Origin: Pogonophryne albipinna
Lineage: Eukaryota > Chordata > Actinopteri > Perciformes > Artedidraconidae
NCBI GenBank assembly: GCA_028583405.1
Contig: CM053260.1
Span: 12,112,660 to 12,176,659, forward strand
Direction of reading: 5' to 3'
DNA length: 64,000 nt
This document shows, one piece after another, positions 1 through 13,261 of this stretch. The notes under the pieces were generated by a model, which saw only the letters and a program-made list of their open reading frames with translations, was not told the origin of the DNA and made no database searches. Every line of letters begins with the position of its first letter. Positions within the stretch are counted from its first letter, which is position 1. Both the position numbers and the translations under genes were made by a program.

Positions 1-2988
1 CTCAGAAATCCTCAGTGCCTCTGGCTAGATCAAAGACGCTGGAGCCAGAATCAGCAATGTCCTTCTCTTCTCCTCCTGTTCTTCTCTGACAACATCGTGA
101 TTATCAGGGATCTGACTCTTTTCCCACCGTTGGCTTCACGGCGTTAACAACTGGTCAGCATAACTTTACTGGAAATCACACTTTGCAAAGGTGTTTAATT
201 AATAGCTACAAATTCCATTTGCAGGAATATTCCCCCGGTATCAAAAAAATCACAAAGCATGAATATAACACGTACATACAAATGAAGCTTGATTTTTTTT
301 TTTTTACATGCAAACAATCGATTAAATAATTTGCTATTAAAACATAGCACACAAGCTTATGGGCCTTTTGCCAGAATTATTCTTAAGATGTCTCTCTTTG
401 CCCTTGTGTTTTTACTGAATTTAGCAGCAATTCAAAGCTACAACAGCAAAACTGCTTCTGTACAAATATCTAATCATTCACAAGGTGACACATGTTGACC
501 TCAGAGGCGACTCTCCTTCACAAGTCTCAATGATAATCTGCACTTACTTAAGTTGCTGATTATGTGTGTGGAAAAAAGAGTCCACTGGGCATTCACTCCT
601 GCTATTGCACAGAGACAGAGAAACACGAAACAAACAAGATTAATAATAGCCTGCGGTGCTCATCCCTGGGGCCAAGCAGCTAACAACTCTTGACAAAACA
701 GGTTTTAGAACGGCAGATGGATTGTCTGTAGAAATGAGGGGAATGTGCATAGGGAGTGTAACGAAGAGAGAGCGCTGGGTCCCTTTGAACGAGACCGTGG
801 AAATGAAATCAGCCTGTGACAGTTCCCATCGACAGTTTCCACCTAGGGACAGTGACCACAGACATGAATGTACAATAATCAGCCTTTGTTTTACCCAAAG
901 AAAAAGCATGCTTTTAGTAATTACAAACAATGCTCTCGAGGTTCAATAAAAGACAACCAGTCCTTGGGAGAGTTACGCCGGGGCCAACACTGAACTGAAC
1001 ACAGGCATCAAAATGTTTTACTGTGACAAGAAACGTGAGATGCATCTATTTGTGAAAAGGGTAAAGCCAGTGAAGCATGTTTGGTTTAGGAAATTTCAAT
1101 TTCCTGATTCTCTTCATCGAAGCTTTCAAGCACCTTCATTTTAATTAAGACTCTGCTCCTTGGTTGCGGATACCGGATACGACTTTGGATAAATTTGGAG
1201 TCAGTGAAGACAACTACTTGGCATTTTATCACTGTGCTGTAGAAAAAACATAATAATATGGTAAAAGAGAATTCTGGATGGCCAAACTGTCTGCTGTTCA
1301 TATCCATGTTAGTTTACAGTCTGACCTCCTCAACTCTGACCCTTTTGTATTTGAATGTGCAGAATTGTTGTCTGTACAATGAGGTTTTATTGCCAGCATT
1401 GACCGTGTTTTCACTCTCTGTGAGACATGTAGAGAAGTTCACAAATAATGGATACTGATAGCACCATGTATTGATACATGTCATGAAGACATTGTGTTGA
1501 TTATATTACCATGAAAAACAGCCATAATGTTTTGCAGCTGAGTGAAATGTGCCCTTGTTTTGCCTTTCATTGCACCAACTGCTTGTGCTTCCTCACAGTA
1601 GGCAAAACCAAATGTAGACAATGACCTACAGTTCCCAACCGAAGAGGTGAAGAGGCTTTTCTCAAAACATCTGATAAGGAAGTTAAACATGCAGAATAGA
1701 ATCCATATTTGTGATTTATTATCCCAACCTCTCAGTATAAATGTGCTTTGTTTACTACAACTCTATTACGACGCTAATCATTTCCCTTTTATTGTGTGTA
1801 GCCATTATGCTTATCTCTGTAAATGTGACTTTTTCTGCGGTGAAGCACATTAATAGAAAGGTGACAATTCTGAGTCAAACTACAGCATATCTCCTTATTT
1901 AAATATTTGCAAATATCACAGAAGCAACATGACCCTCTTTTGTTGGCAGCATTTCACCTCTGTTCGGCTTTGAGTATAAATACTTTTTTTTTTAATCCTG
2001 TTTCTGCAGTTTTAATAGCCAAAAAAGCCACGCAATACTTTTGTGAATTTGCCCGTGAATCTTTCAAAGGGACACCCATCCAGACTCTGAACAACACACC
2101 TGGGCCTGTTGAATGAGACAGGTACGGGTAGCTTTAATCATGGTGTAGAACTGATAATGTTGTTCTCGTGTCAGTAAAAAACAAGGATCACAGATCAAAT
2201 GCAAAGGCTGTCAGGAAACTACACCCACCGGAAGCCCTCAGGCAGCTGGCTTCACCGCAGTGATGTGAAGACCAACTATTACCTGACACATTTAATCAAG
2301 CGAGGGGGTCCACATTTAGACAGGCATGGTCCACAGGGAGCGTGCAGGAGGGCCTTCTAGAAAAAAGAAGAGAAAGGGAGGAAAAGACCATCTCATCTGA
2401 TTGATTCTCTCAATACTTGATTGAAATCCGTCCACTAATACATGACTAAAAAAAGAGATTGGGTTTGAGTACTCAAACATCGAACCCTTAAATGTAATTG
2501 TTTATGATGATTGTCTTTCATTTGGAAATTAAACTAAAACAAACATGTATGATTAATTAAAAACATTTAGGATTCTCTTTTTCAGTCAGTTACCTGGATG
2601 TCAAGCATGAACAACATTTGTTTAATATTTAAATATCTATGAACATTACAAATTATTTGGGGCACTGATATTTTTTAGTCAGGTGGAACACTTTTCTTTT
2701 GACATATAATGATCCTTAAGGTCTGAATTGTGCCTGTTTAGAAGAGAATAAAGGAATACAGTACTTATACACATGCCGCATCTCCAAATTACCAGGTTTT
2801 GGACTTTGAAAGTGAATGTCAGAATTCTGTCATCAGTAGACAGGTCTTGGTCTCTTTCCAAGAAAACGTTGAGTCTACAGGTTTATTTTTAATGACAGAC
2901 ATCAATAAGATCTTGACATTCAACTGTTTTTAGTTTCATGTTGGCCTTCGATGAATCAGCAATAGCATATGTTAAGGACTTGCATTAC
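1..2988. other. Intergenic, no gene recognised
   Basis: AT-rich unique-looking DNA. Open frames here are at most about 97 codons, overlap on both strands, and show no domain, splice-bounded exon pattern or recognisable protein. It may belong to an intron or flank of a gene outside the window. Nothing further is supported. Confidence 0.5.
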
Positions 2989-3072
2989 TGCTGCAGGTCG
3001 CCCTTGAAAAAGAGATCGTTTGATCTCAATGGGATTTCACCTGGTTAAATAAAGGAAACAAACAAACAAACT
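2989..3072 (+). mobile_element. LINE 3' tail fragment
   Basis: The stretch reads as a teleost non-LTR retrotransposon 3' end: a GCAGGTCGCCCTTGAAAAAG-type block, then a segment containing CTCAATGGG and GGTTAAATAAAGG, then a short AAAC repeat tail. The same block occurs in the opposite orientation at about 48,820-48,890, where it is linked to reverse-transcriptase coding sequence. That linkage is the reason for calling this copy a LINE tail rather than an unrelated repeat. Only the 3' untranslated end is left here. Confidence 0.65.
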
Positions 3073-3429
3073 GAAGACCCATTTTGATTTGATTTTAATA
3101 TCAAGGTTTTTGGAAATGATTTTAATTCTCATGGGTTGCATGCATCATTTTGAATGCAATGAGAGCAAGAACTTGCAGACGCACCAAGGTCTTCTTTTTG
3201 TCTATAAATGACACCATGTAGTGGGAAATGCAGGTTTACCGTATAAGATCCTCCGAGAAGACAATTACTTTAAATCAATCAAATCTGTCAATCCATTGGT
3301 CACAGTGAAAGGCCACGATGCCCTCTACTGCTGGAATTCAATACATCCTTGACCTTAGAGCAGATGCACAGGGAGAGATATTACCATACCACGAGGAGCA
3401 ACAACAGGTGGCAGGAAGTGGATAATTAG

Positions 3430-3840
3430 GAGAAAATGAAGGGATTTTACATTCTGTTCTTGTCCATCTTATTGTATTTACATGTATATTATATATATAA
3501 TATATATACTCGTGCATTTACTTGGTCACTTACAACATTCTCTGCCGCACTTAGCTTATTGTATTTAGTTTACTTCACCTGCATTACTTGCACATTGGTC
3601 CTACAACATAATCTGCACAATTATATTCTACTTTGTTTCTTCTTGTACTATTTGTATTTGATTTATTTAGTTATATTTTAGTTTATTTATTGATTTAGTC
3701 ATATTTTAGTTGTATAGTTGTATGTCCTATAGTATATAGATTATGTTGCATTGTTGGAGGAGCTTGGGACTTAAGTTTTTCATTGCCATATACACTGTAG
3801 GTACTGTGCTTATGACAGTAAAGCCGTTGAATCTTTGAGA
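3430..3840 (+). repeat. AT-rich probable LINE-derived 3' UTR
   Basis: A very T-rich stretch ends in a block (around 3,755-3,840) containing GGAGGAGCTTGGGACTTAAG, TTTTTCATTGCC and a GACAGTAAAGCCGTTGAATC end. From memory this resembles the polyadenylated 3' ends of dispersed teleost retroposons. There is no coding similarity. The family is not assigned. Confidence 0.3.
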
Positions 3841-3928
3841 GCATAAAGGGTTTAACAGTGGACCAAGAAGGTCCCAGTTTATCTTTTATTAGCATTGGTA
3901 ACTAAGGTAAGCTTTGGTCTATCATTAA

Positions 3929-4010
3929 ATAATAATAATACAAATAATAACTTGGATTTATATAGCGCCTTTCAAGAAACCCAAGGACGCTATAATAGGA
4001 CGAGGGGCCG
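3929..4010 (+). repeat. Dispersed teleost repeat fragment
   Basis: A run of AAT trinucleotides is followed by TTGGATTTATATAGCGCCTT and CAAGAAACCCAAGGACGCTA. I recall this phrase as a common interspersed repeat in fish genomes. The class is not certain and no ends can be defined. Confidence 0.35.
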
Positions 4011-4626
4011 TGGGGGTGACAAAAAAACAGCTATCTCGATCTTCCAGGCTAATGTTCTTGTTGCCTGCGTCTGGTCTGAGATCAGTTGCCAGAACACATG
4101 TCTTTGACTCAGATTCAATACTAATGAAGCACAGTGTTAGCTCAGGCACTGAAGGCGCACTGTTTATAATGTGCTTTACGATCTCATTCACAAGCTGGGT
4201 GGCAATGTAATAATTTAGCCTGAGACTTATCACTGTTATTCTGCTGATTATGCCAACACTGCCTGCTGCCCAGCTCCCTCCAACGCCCCTTCACCTCCTC
4301 CTTATGGGGCCTTGATATAATTAAGATGTATGTTCACTAATGTGTTTATTAAAGGGGTTTAGCTCTCTCAGCAGAATCAACGTCGCGCTCGTATTCCACG
4401 AAGGGCAGCTAAATATAACTGTATAACAATTCGCTATAAAAGTGTCTCTGACTAAATTGGTTTTATTGAATCTACAGTTTCAGAGGTGAGAGAAAAACAA
4501 ACTTTTTCCGTTAAGTTATTAAGGTAAAGTTTGGTTTTCACTGTTAATTGATACTGTCACTTTTCAAATCTCAACGACAAGATGCTTTGAGCAGGAAATA
4601 GGTTCCGCAAGGTTCAGCAAGTTTAA

Positions 4627-4838
4627 GGGAGGCTGTGGCGCAGTGGGCTAGTGCGTTGGTGTTCAGATCAGGGGAGCACAAGTTCAAACCCCACTGCAGT
4701 CAGCATGTCGTTGTGTCCCTGGGCAAGACACTTCACCCCAAATTGCTTCTGTCGGGATTGCCCACAGTATTGAGTATGTAAGTCTCTTTGGATAAAAATG
4801 TCTCACAAGTAACATGAAATGTAATGTAAGCTACTCTC
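4627..4838 (+). mobile_element. tRNA-derived SINE
   Basis: The tRNA-like head has an A box (TGGCGCAGTGG, 4,636-4,646) and a B box (GTTCAAACC, 4,682-4,690). It is followed by a SINE body with TGTCGTTGTGTCCCTGGGCA and AGACACTTCACCCC, and a tail with CTTTGGATAAAAATGTCT and AATGTAATGTAAG. This arrangement is typical of teleost tRNA-type SINEs. It is not a functional tRNA gene: the head does not form a clean cloverleaf and is continuous with the SINE body. Confidence 0.75.
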
Positions 4839-4839
4839 A

Positions 4840-7800
4840 AACTGATACCGTTACAGGGGTTTCTGCTTGGTTGCCATTCACATGGTGGTGGCAGATTATT
4901 CCTCCAACTCATTTGGGCGGAGGCCAATCACCGACTGGATGAGTCCCCAGCATGTTGTTTAGTGGGGGTTATGTGGCAACAGGGTGCCGTTTCTGGCATC
5001 ATGTGTGACTGGAGAGTAGTTAGTGACTCAAATGAGGGGCTGCACAGCTTTAAGTAGGTAAATTAACAGCTGAATAAACAGTGCTTGCATATACTATTCA
5101 TAATGCCCTCTATTCCTCACAGTGTGGCTCCACACACACTTGAGCACACACAACACAGACCATGGACTGATTTGTTTAATTGATTTCCTTCAATAGAGAG
5201 CTCAGTGTGACTGTGTTTTGTTTTTTAATTCTTGTTCTATAAAAACCCACGGAGACAGACTTGTCACAAAAATACATATACATCTCTTCAAACAATACAA
5301 ATTTAAAAAATATGAAAAAATCATTACATTTTGCTGCACCCCCGCATTTGCAGTATATAGACATCTATTGTTTTCGTAACAAACACACGCATCTACTGTA
5401 TGTTGTGTTCTTTTACAATACCAATGTTTTTTTCAGTAAATCATTTAAGAAATATTACATTATGTTGCCCTGAGGGTGAAGCTTCATAAATTAGAGCGAG
5501 AGCAGCATATTTTTCAATCTTATCAGGTCATTGTCATTATTCAAACAAACAGACGCTGGCACAGTTTTCTCACAAGTTTTATAGTTTCCCTGAAACCAAT
5601 TATAAAAGTTGCATCAAGAACAACATGGGCCCCACAGTTAATGCTGTTTAGTTTATACATAGTTGAACTGGATGAGGGCAACACAGGCCATGCATGGTAC
5701 AAAAACAATTGCGTAAAATGGCACGGATTAAAAATGATTGATTTGGGTTTTTCCTTGTTTTGGAGAGAACACATTCTTATTTACCTTCAGTGAGTAGATA
5801 GGTTAAAACTGCATTTTCCATATGATGTTTCAACCTCTATTACATGTGTTTTTATGGAAAAGTCCACGTTTTATTCTCAACACAGAATCCTTCATACTGA
5901 CAGTGCGTCTGTGTTTTGTTGTAATGAGGCATTGACAACGTTCACCAGTGATGGGATGTTTCATCACTCAAGTGACTGCATAATGCTGGAAATCATTTAG
6001 CTGAACATATGGAGAGTGCTATCAAGGTCTCTTCAGTGGTTTTCAGCAGAGACACATCTCATCTGCCATTGCAACACAAATGGGAATCTGTATTAAAAAG
6101 TGCTTTCCTACAAACACTGGCAGATATATCACTGCTGTGACTTTCATCTAGGCAGAAAGAGGCAGGTGAAAGAATTCAAGATAACAATTTTAAATAGCTC
6201 TTTATCCATTGCAGTAATTGTAATATCCTGTGTTGTTTTCAAAAAGAGTGTGTTATCGACACTTATTTCATGAGCAGAAGTCCTCACACTCGTTGGAAAA
6301 TGGATGTATAATTCACCCTGCAACTTCAATTAGTGATTTGTGTTATTTGTTTCTGGCTTCCATTATGTCATGATGAAAACCAACGACTTGCACCCTTTAT
6401 CTTGACCTCAGCAGCTGAATAATGATGTTTGTTTTTGTTTTTTTATCTGTTTGTCTGTTAGATTGCAACACACCTCATAAGCTTATTTCAATACATTCCA
6501 AATACCAATGTCTTGTGTTTATGATTGTATTATTGCTTCCCAAATACAAATATCCAAGACAGATAGTGGCAAAAAAAAAGCGATCCATCAGAATTAAAGT
6601 ATCAACACATTTTAAAGGACTAGACTTGTGGAATTAAATATAAAAAAATTGAATTATAAAGAAATACAAAATTAAATTGAACGTTTACGTTTACAGGTCT
6701 GATTTAAAATGTACATGAGGAATGTACTGTAATATAAACTTAATATTTTGATCATTATATATTATATGACTTATTTTAACAACATCATTGTTAATATGAC
6801 AATGAAAGTGTATGACTACACAGTAACCACCCCTCCCTGTTCATACATTACTTAACCACAGTGTAGTTGTTGACCCCACACAACAACTTGAATTCAATCA
6901 AGCGTTCAATGCACATTTCCATTCAAAATAATTAGACATAAAGTTTAAATGAATAACTGTCAACAAAAGATAGAACATGTACATTGGAACAAGTACCCAC
7001 CCAACTAAGCGTTCACTTGTTTAGTCATTAATTCACAGACGATCAGACATTTTTGCGCCTCAGACCTTTAGTCAGCACTTAAACAACCCGGCTAGACAGT
7101 GGTTTTTGTGAATCAGGCATAATGTAGAATGGCCCCGGGGATCACTTAAAATGGTGCATGAGCTCCAAGTGTGTCTACAGAAGGCCCAGGAATGACCTTA
7201 CCTTCCCTGAAAGAAAAACATCCTTGAAGTAAAATAACTGTGATGCTCTGGGGCACAGGAGAAATCTATATCCCCAGAGGAGACTTTGGAACAGGCAGAC
7301 CTGCTTTGGAAGGGGAGCGTCGGAGGGCCCCGCGGGGTGATGAGTCACTTTGAGGCAGATCTGAGAACACCGTTATGGCTGCAGGGGCTGGAGAATCGTC
7401 AACCAGACGGTTTTAAATCTGAAGAGCTGCAGGAAGGACTTTCTCCCTCACTTCCTCAATAATATTAAATGACAATGAATGAATCATTTTTATTATAGTT
7501 CACATAATTCAGGACACAACTTATTGAACTATTGCAAACATTCTTGTACAATGTTGAGGTAGATGCTCTAAAACTCAAAGGTGTGTTCTCTTAACAGCGC
7601 CAATGACAATATGCAAGGAACAATTGTCTCTAAACTCACAGATATAATAGCAAAGATTTAGCCTTAAGTTCAAAATGCCATGCAGCAGAATATTATGGAA
7701 TTCAGGTCTTATCTGTCAGAGTATAAGAAATTACTTTTTTATCTTAAGAAGTCTGTAGGAACTGATGAACAGTGCACAAGGTGTCCTTTAAACAGAGCCA

Positions 7801-9148
7801 AAGATTAGCTTACTCTATTATACAGTAATTTGAAAGTGAGGTAAAGGTTAATGATGAAAGGAGGGCCACTGTCTGTGGCCAAAGGGGCCACACAGGCAGA
7901 CAGCATATTACTCACGAAGTCTAACAGAAATGACTCGACATGATGAGTTAATCAAATGCATTCAATTGTTTTTCTTTTTAAGCGAGTTTGTTCCGTTTTT
8001 CCTGGTGATTATCTGTCTTGCTAGATAGATATTTTCATTCTTTAAGCAACCTATCCAGATTAGTTATGTTTATAATCAGCTGCAATGTAAAACCAGGTGT
8101 TATCTTTTACTACGCACTATTCTGTGATTTGATGATTTACACACATGAACCCTTTTGAGGAGTTACATTTCAGAAAGTGGAGTCAGTAGAGTGTGTCAAA
8201 CATGCTTTTTGTTATTGAAAATTAAGTTTAAGGTGGTTCTCTAAAAGAGTACTCTGCCCTATTAAAGACAAAGTGCACAAACAAATACTGTTTCCAAGTT
8301 GCAAGCCTCTTTCTGTGTGAATTGCATGTCGTATAAGAAAAATGCATATCAACAAATTACATTTGAGTCTTTATCTCAAAATGTCTCTCTTTTCCGTTCC
8401 TAAAATCACTTTAAATATTTTTCATCTTTCAATCAAATGTAATTGTGGGGGTCTATAACACCATTTGAAAATGTTAAGTACATCAGCATGATAGTTGTAA
8501 TTGCATAGGAATATCAAAATGTGTGGTTAAGTCATTGTTTATGGATATCTTTTGAATAAAAAAACTGTTTTTAAATGTGCCTGTATTCAACTGAATTAAT
8601 TTATTTCTCCTCTTCTGCACATCTGTTATTTCTGAACCTTAAATTCACCTTTACTGCTGCTTCTTGCTAACAAACTGATTTTGTTGGATTTGTATTTTTT
8701 TCGGAACAACCCAAGTTTGAGGTCAAGACCTCTGAGAAACATGTTGTCAGTTTGAGTTCAATAAATAATCCCAAAGCATAAACATCTCAGTTTCTTCTAT
8801 CTGTGTGTGTATGTGTGTTAAAGCAGAAAACACCCTTTTCTCTCTTGAAAAAAAAGGCAATTTCCCCCAAATATATACATTAGTAAACACAGGATGTGTT
8901 TCTATGGTAAACATAACACATAAAATAAATGAAGGCCACATTGATAATGCAAACGAGTTGACCTCAGGACCAGAAAATACGAGAGGCGGAGGTAACTATG
9001 GCAACATGGAACAATGATAGCAGAGGCTTGCAACAAACAGCATGTTTGAATGAGATATAAGACAAAGAGTCCCAGCATCATTCAACACAAGAAAAGATTA
9101 TTTGCGCTGAATACTAAGTATCAATTAATGGCAAAAGGGTATGTTTTT
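4840..9148. other. Intergenic, no gene recognised
   Basis: Unique-looking AT-rich DNA. A G-rich patch around 7,130-7,460 stands out in composition, but I see no exon or domain in it. An isolated RFX-like palindrome (GTAACTATGGCAAC, 8,992-9,005) is present about 10.8 kb before the start codon at 19,770 and is not assigned to any gene. Confidence 0.45.
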
Positions 9149-9166
9149 GTGTGTGTGTATGTGTAT

Positions 9167-9247
<81 letters not shown>
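9149..9247. repeat. (TG)n microsatellite
   Basis: About 99 bp of TG repeats, with a few TATG interruptions at the left end and a pure run on the right. Apparent reading frames of Cys-Val repeats across it are artefacts. Confidence 0.97.
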
Positions 9248-11933
<2,686 letters not shown>

Positions 11934-11999
11934 AGCATCCTCCGGAGCCCTGGGGGGTTCATAGTGAAAAATAAATCAAACGTGGCCACGTTTTACTTT

Positions 12000-12172
12000 C
12001 TCGTGCGCACGCTTTAGTAACTCGTGCGCACGCTTTGGTAACTCGTGCGCACGAGTTACTAAAGCGTGCGCACGAGTTATTAAAGCGTGCGCACGAGTTA
12101 CTAAAGCGTGCGCACGAGTTACTAAAGCGTGCGCACGAGTTACTAAAGCGTGCGCACGAGTTAATAAAGCAT
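12000..12172. repeat. 21-bp GTGCGCAC tandem array, left arm
   Basis: The 21-bp unit CGTGCGCACGCTTTAGTAACT is repeated. About two units point one way, then the array flips at around 12,045-12,060 and about five more units point the other way. Each unit contains the self-complementary GTGCGCAC. The arm is mirrored in reverse complement by the array at 13,034-13,193. Confidence 0.9.
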
Positions 12173-12182
12173 GGCCTCGTTT

Positions 12183-12206
12183 TGTGTGTGTGTGTGTGTG
12201 TGTGTG
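12183..12206. repeat. (TG)n microsatellite inside transposon core
   Basis: A short TG run directly abuts the inner edge of the left terminal repeat, just after GGCCTCGTTTTG. Confidence 0.85.
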
Positions 12207-12639
12207 GGCATGGGCATTTGTTTATGATAGTATCGTTCGTTCTGGTGCACTCCGGCAGGACTATAGCACATCAAGATTAAGATTAAACGAATTTCTTTCA
12301 CTTGGGAATACACATATAACTATGGAGAACCAGATTTGTGTAAATTACTGTTCGTGGTAATTTTAAAACAAATGCCGGTGGTGTCGGACTCACACAAACA
12401 CACCGGACACGCACACACATCATGCGCCCCGGTGACAGGACATCTCCTTCATAAAACGAGGGGGAATACTCTGGTAGTTCGATGTGTGTAGAGGTGTGTG
12501 TGGTTAAATGTAGCAGCCTCGATCTCTATTCAGCGGTTCTAATGAAGGGAAACGCAGTGAAGTAAACAGTAAAAGGCACAGCTCTTTGCAGCTGGTGCTG
12601 CTCTTCTCAGATTCTGCTGGGTTACACGTTACTGCCTCC

Positions 12640-12931
12640 AGTGCCCTGTACGACGAAGCCAGTTCAACAGACCCTGGATATGTTTGATTTACCCGGCTTA
12701 ACTAACCCTAACAAACGCGATGTCGCTAAGCGGTCCTACGAAGCTGGTTATCAACTCAGCAAATCAACCAGGGTTTCTCTGTCCGGCTGAGAGCGCGTTC
12801 ACGTGAAAGGGACGGGGTTACCAACATTTGACCAATCACAAACATGGAGACGCGTGCTGACAGCGCAGCGTCATACTTCATGAATGAATAGTGTAAATAG
12901 CAAATCCTGCTTCGTAGTACAGGCCACTGGT
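12640..12931. repeat. Core segment with inverted ends, shared with 43.4 kb
   Basis: The left edge CCAGTGCCCTGTACGACGAA is the near-reverse complement of TTCGTAGTACAGGCCACTGG near 12,912, so the segment has its own imperfect inverted ends. Its left half (AACAGACCCTGGATATGTTT, GCTAAGCGGTCCTACGAAGC, CTGAGAGCGCGTTCACGTG) is the reverse complement of 43,400-43,580. It is probably a piece of a third repeat family captured in the fold-back element. No coding potential is seen. Confidence 0.6.
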
Positions 12932-13033
12932 GCCGCAGAGATTTCATAAAGTGAAGGAGGTTTTCCTTCTATAAAACAGCTGTGGGCAGCAGATACTGTG
13001 AGTCATGGACAGGAATCCCTCAATTTAAATAAA

Positions 13034-13193
13034 ACGAGGCCACGCTTTAGTAACTCGTGCGCACGCTTTAATAACTCGTGCGCACGCTTTAGTAACTCGT
13101 GCGCACGCTTTAGTAACTCGTGCGCACGCTTTAATAACTCGTGCGCACGAGTTACCAAAGCGTGCGCACGAGTTACTAAAGCGTGCGCACGAG
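13034..13193. repeat. 21-bp GTGCGCAC tandem array, right arm
   Basis: Mirror image of the left arm. Five units point one way (CGTGCGCACGCTTTAGTAACT), a flip falls near 13,140-13,155, and two units follow in the other orientation before AGAAAGTAAAACGTGGCCAC. The match in order and orientation of the flips shows that the two arms are true inverted repeats and not independent arrays. Confidence 0.9.
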
Positions 13194-13261
13194 AAAGTAA
13201 AACGTGGCCACGTTTTATTTATTTTTCTCTCAATGAACCCTCCAGGGCTCCGTAGCATCCT

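Larger units (their letters stand above)
11942..13253. mobile_element. Fold-back-like DNA transposon, non-autonomous
   Basis: A 1,312-bp element lies between direct copies of AGCATCCT (11,934-11,941 and 13,254-13,261), read as an 8-bp target duplication. The ends are inverted: CCGGAGCCCTGG on the left and, reverse-complemented, ACGGAGCCCTGG on the right (11 of 12 match). Both then run through GGTTCAT, an AAACGTGGCCACGTTTTA palindrome and TCTCGTGCGCACG into a 21-bp tandem array, so each terminal inverted repeat is roughly 230-240 bp (about 11,942-12,183 and 13,026-13,253). The core between them has no transposase. An 8-bp duplication is compatible with hAT, and tandem-repeat-filled long ends are a fold-back feature (FB and Galileo of flies, P superfamily). 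The superfamily is not settled. Confidence 0.78.

Noticed and set aside
4627..4700. tRNA gene on the plus strand
   Set aside because: A and B boxes are present, but the sequence runs into a SINE body and the stems do not pair well. The same holds for 24,245-24,320.
8992..9005. RFX-like palindrome GTAACTATGGCAAC as a promoter element
   Set aside because: It lies more than 10 kb from any gene start seen here. A further X-box match (GTCCCCATGGCAAC, 44,308-44,321) is inside a large intron. Neither can be tied to a gene.
12035..12280. Heptad-like HELLKRA repeat protein
   Set aside because: It is the translation of the 21-bp tandem unit in a transposon end; the mirrored frames at 13.0-13.26 kb have the same cause.
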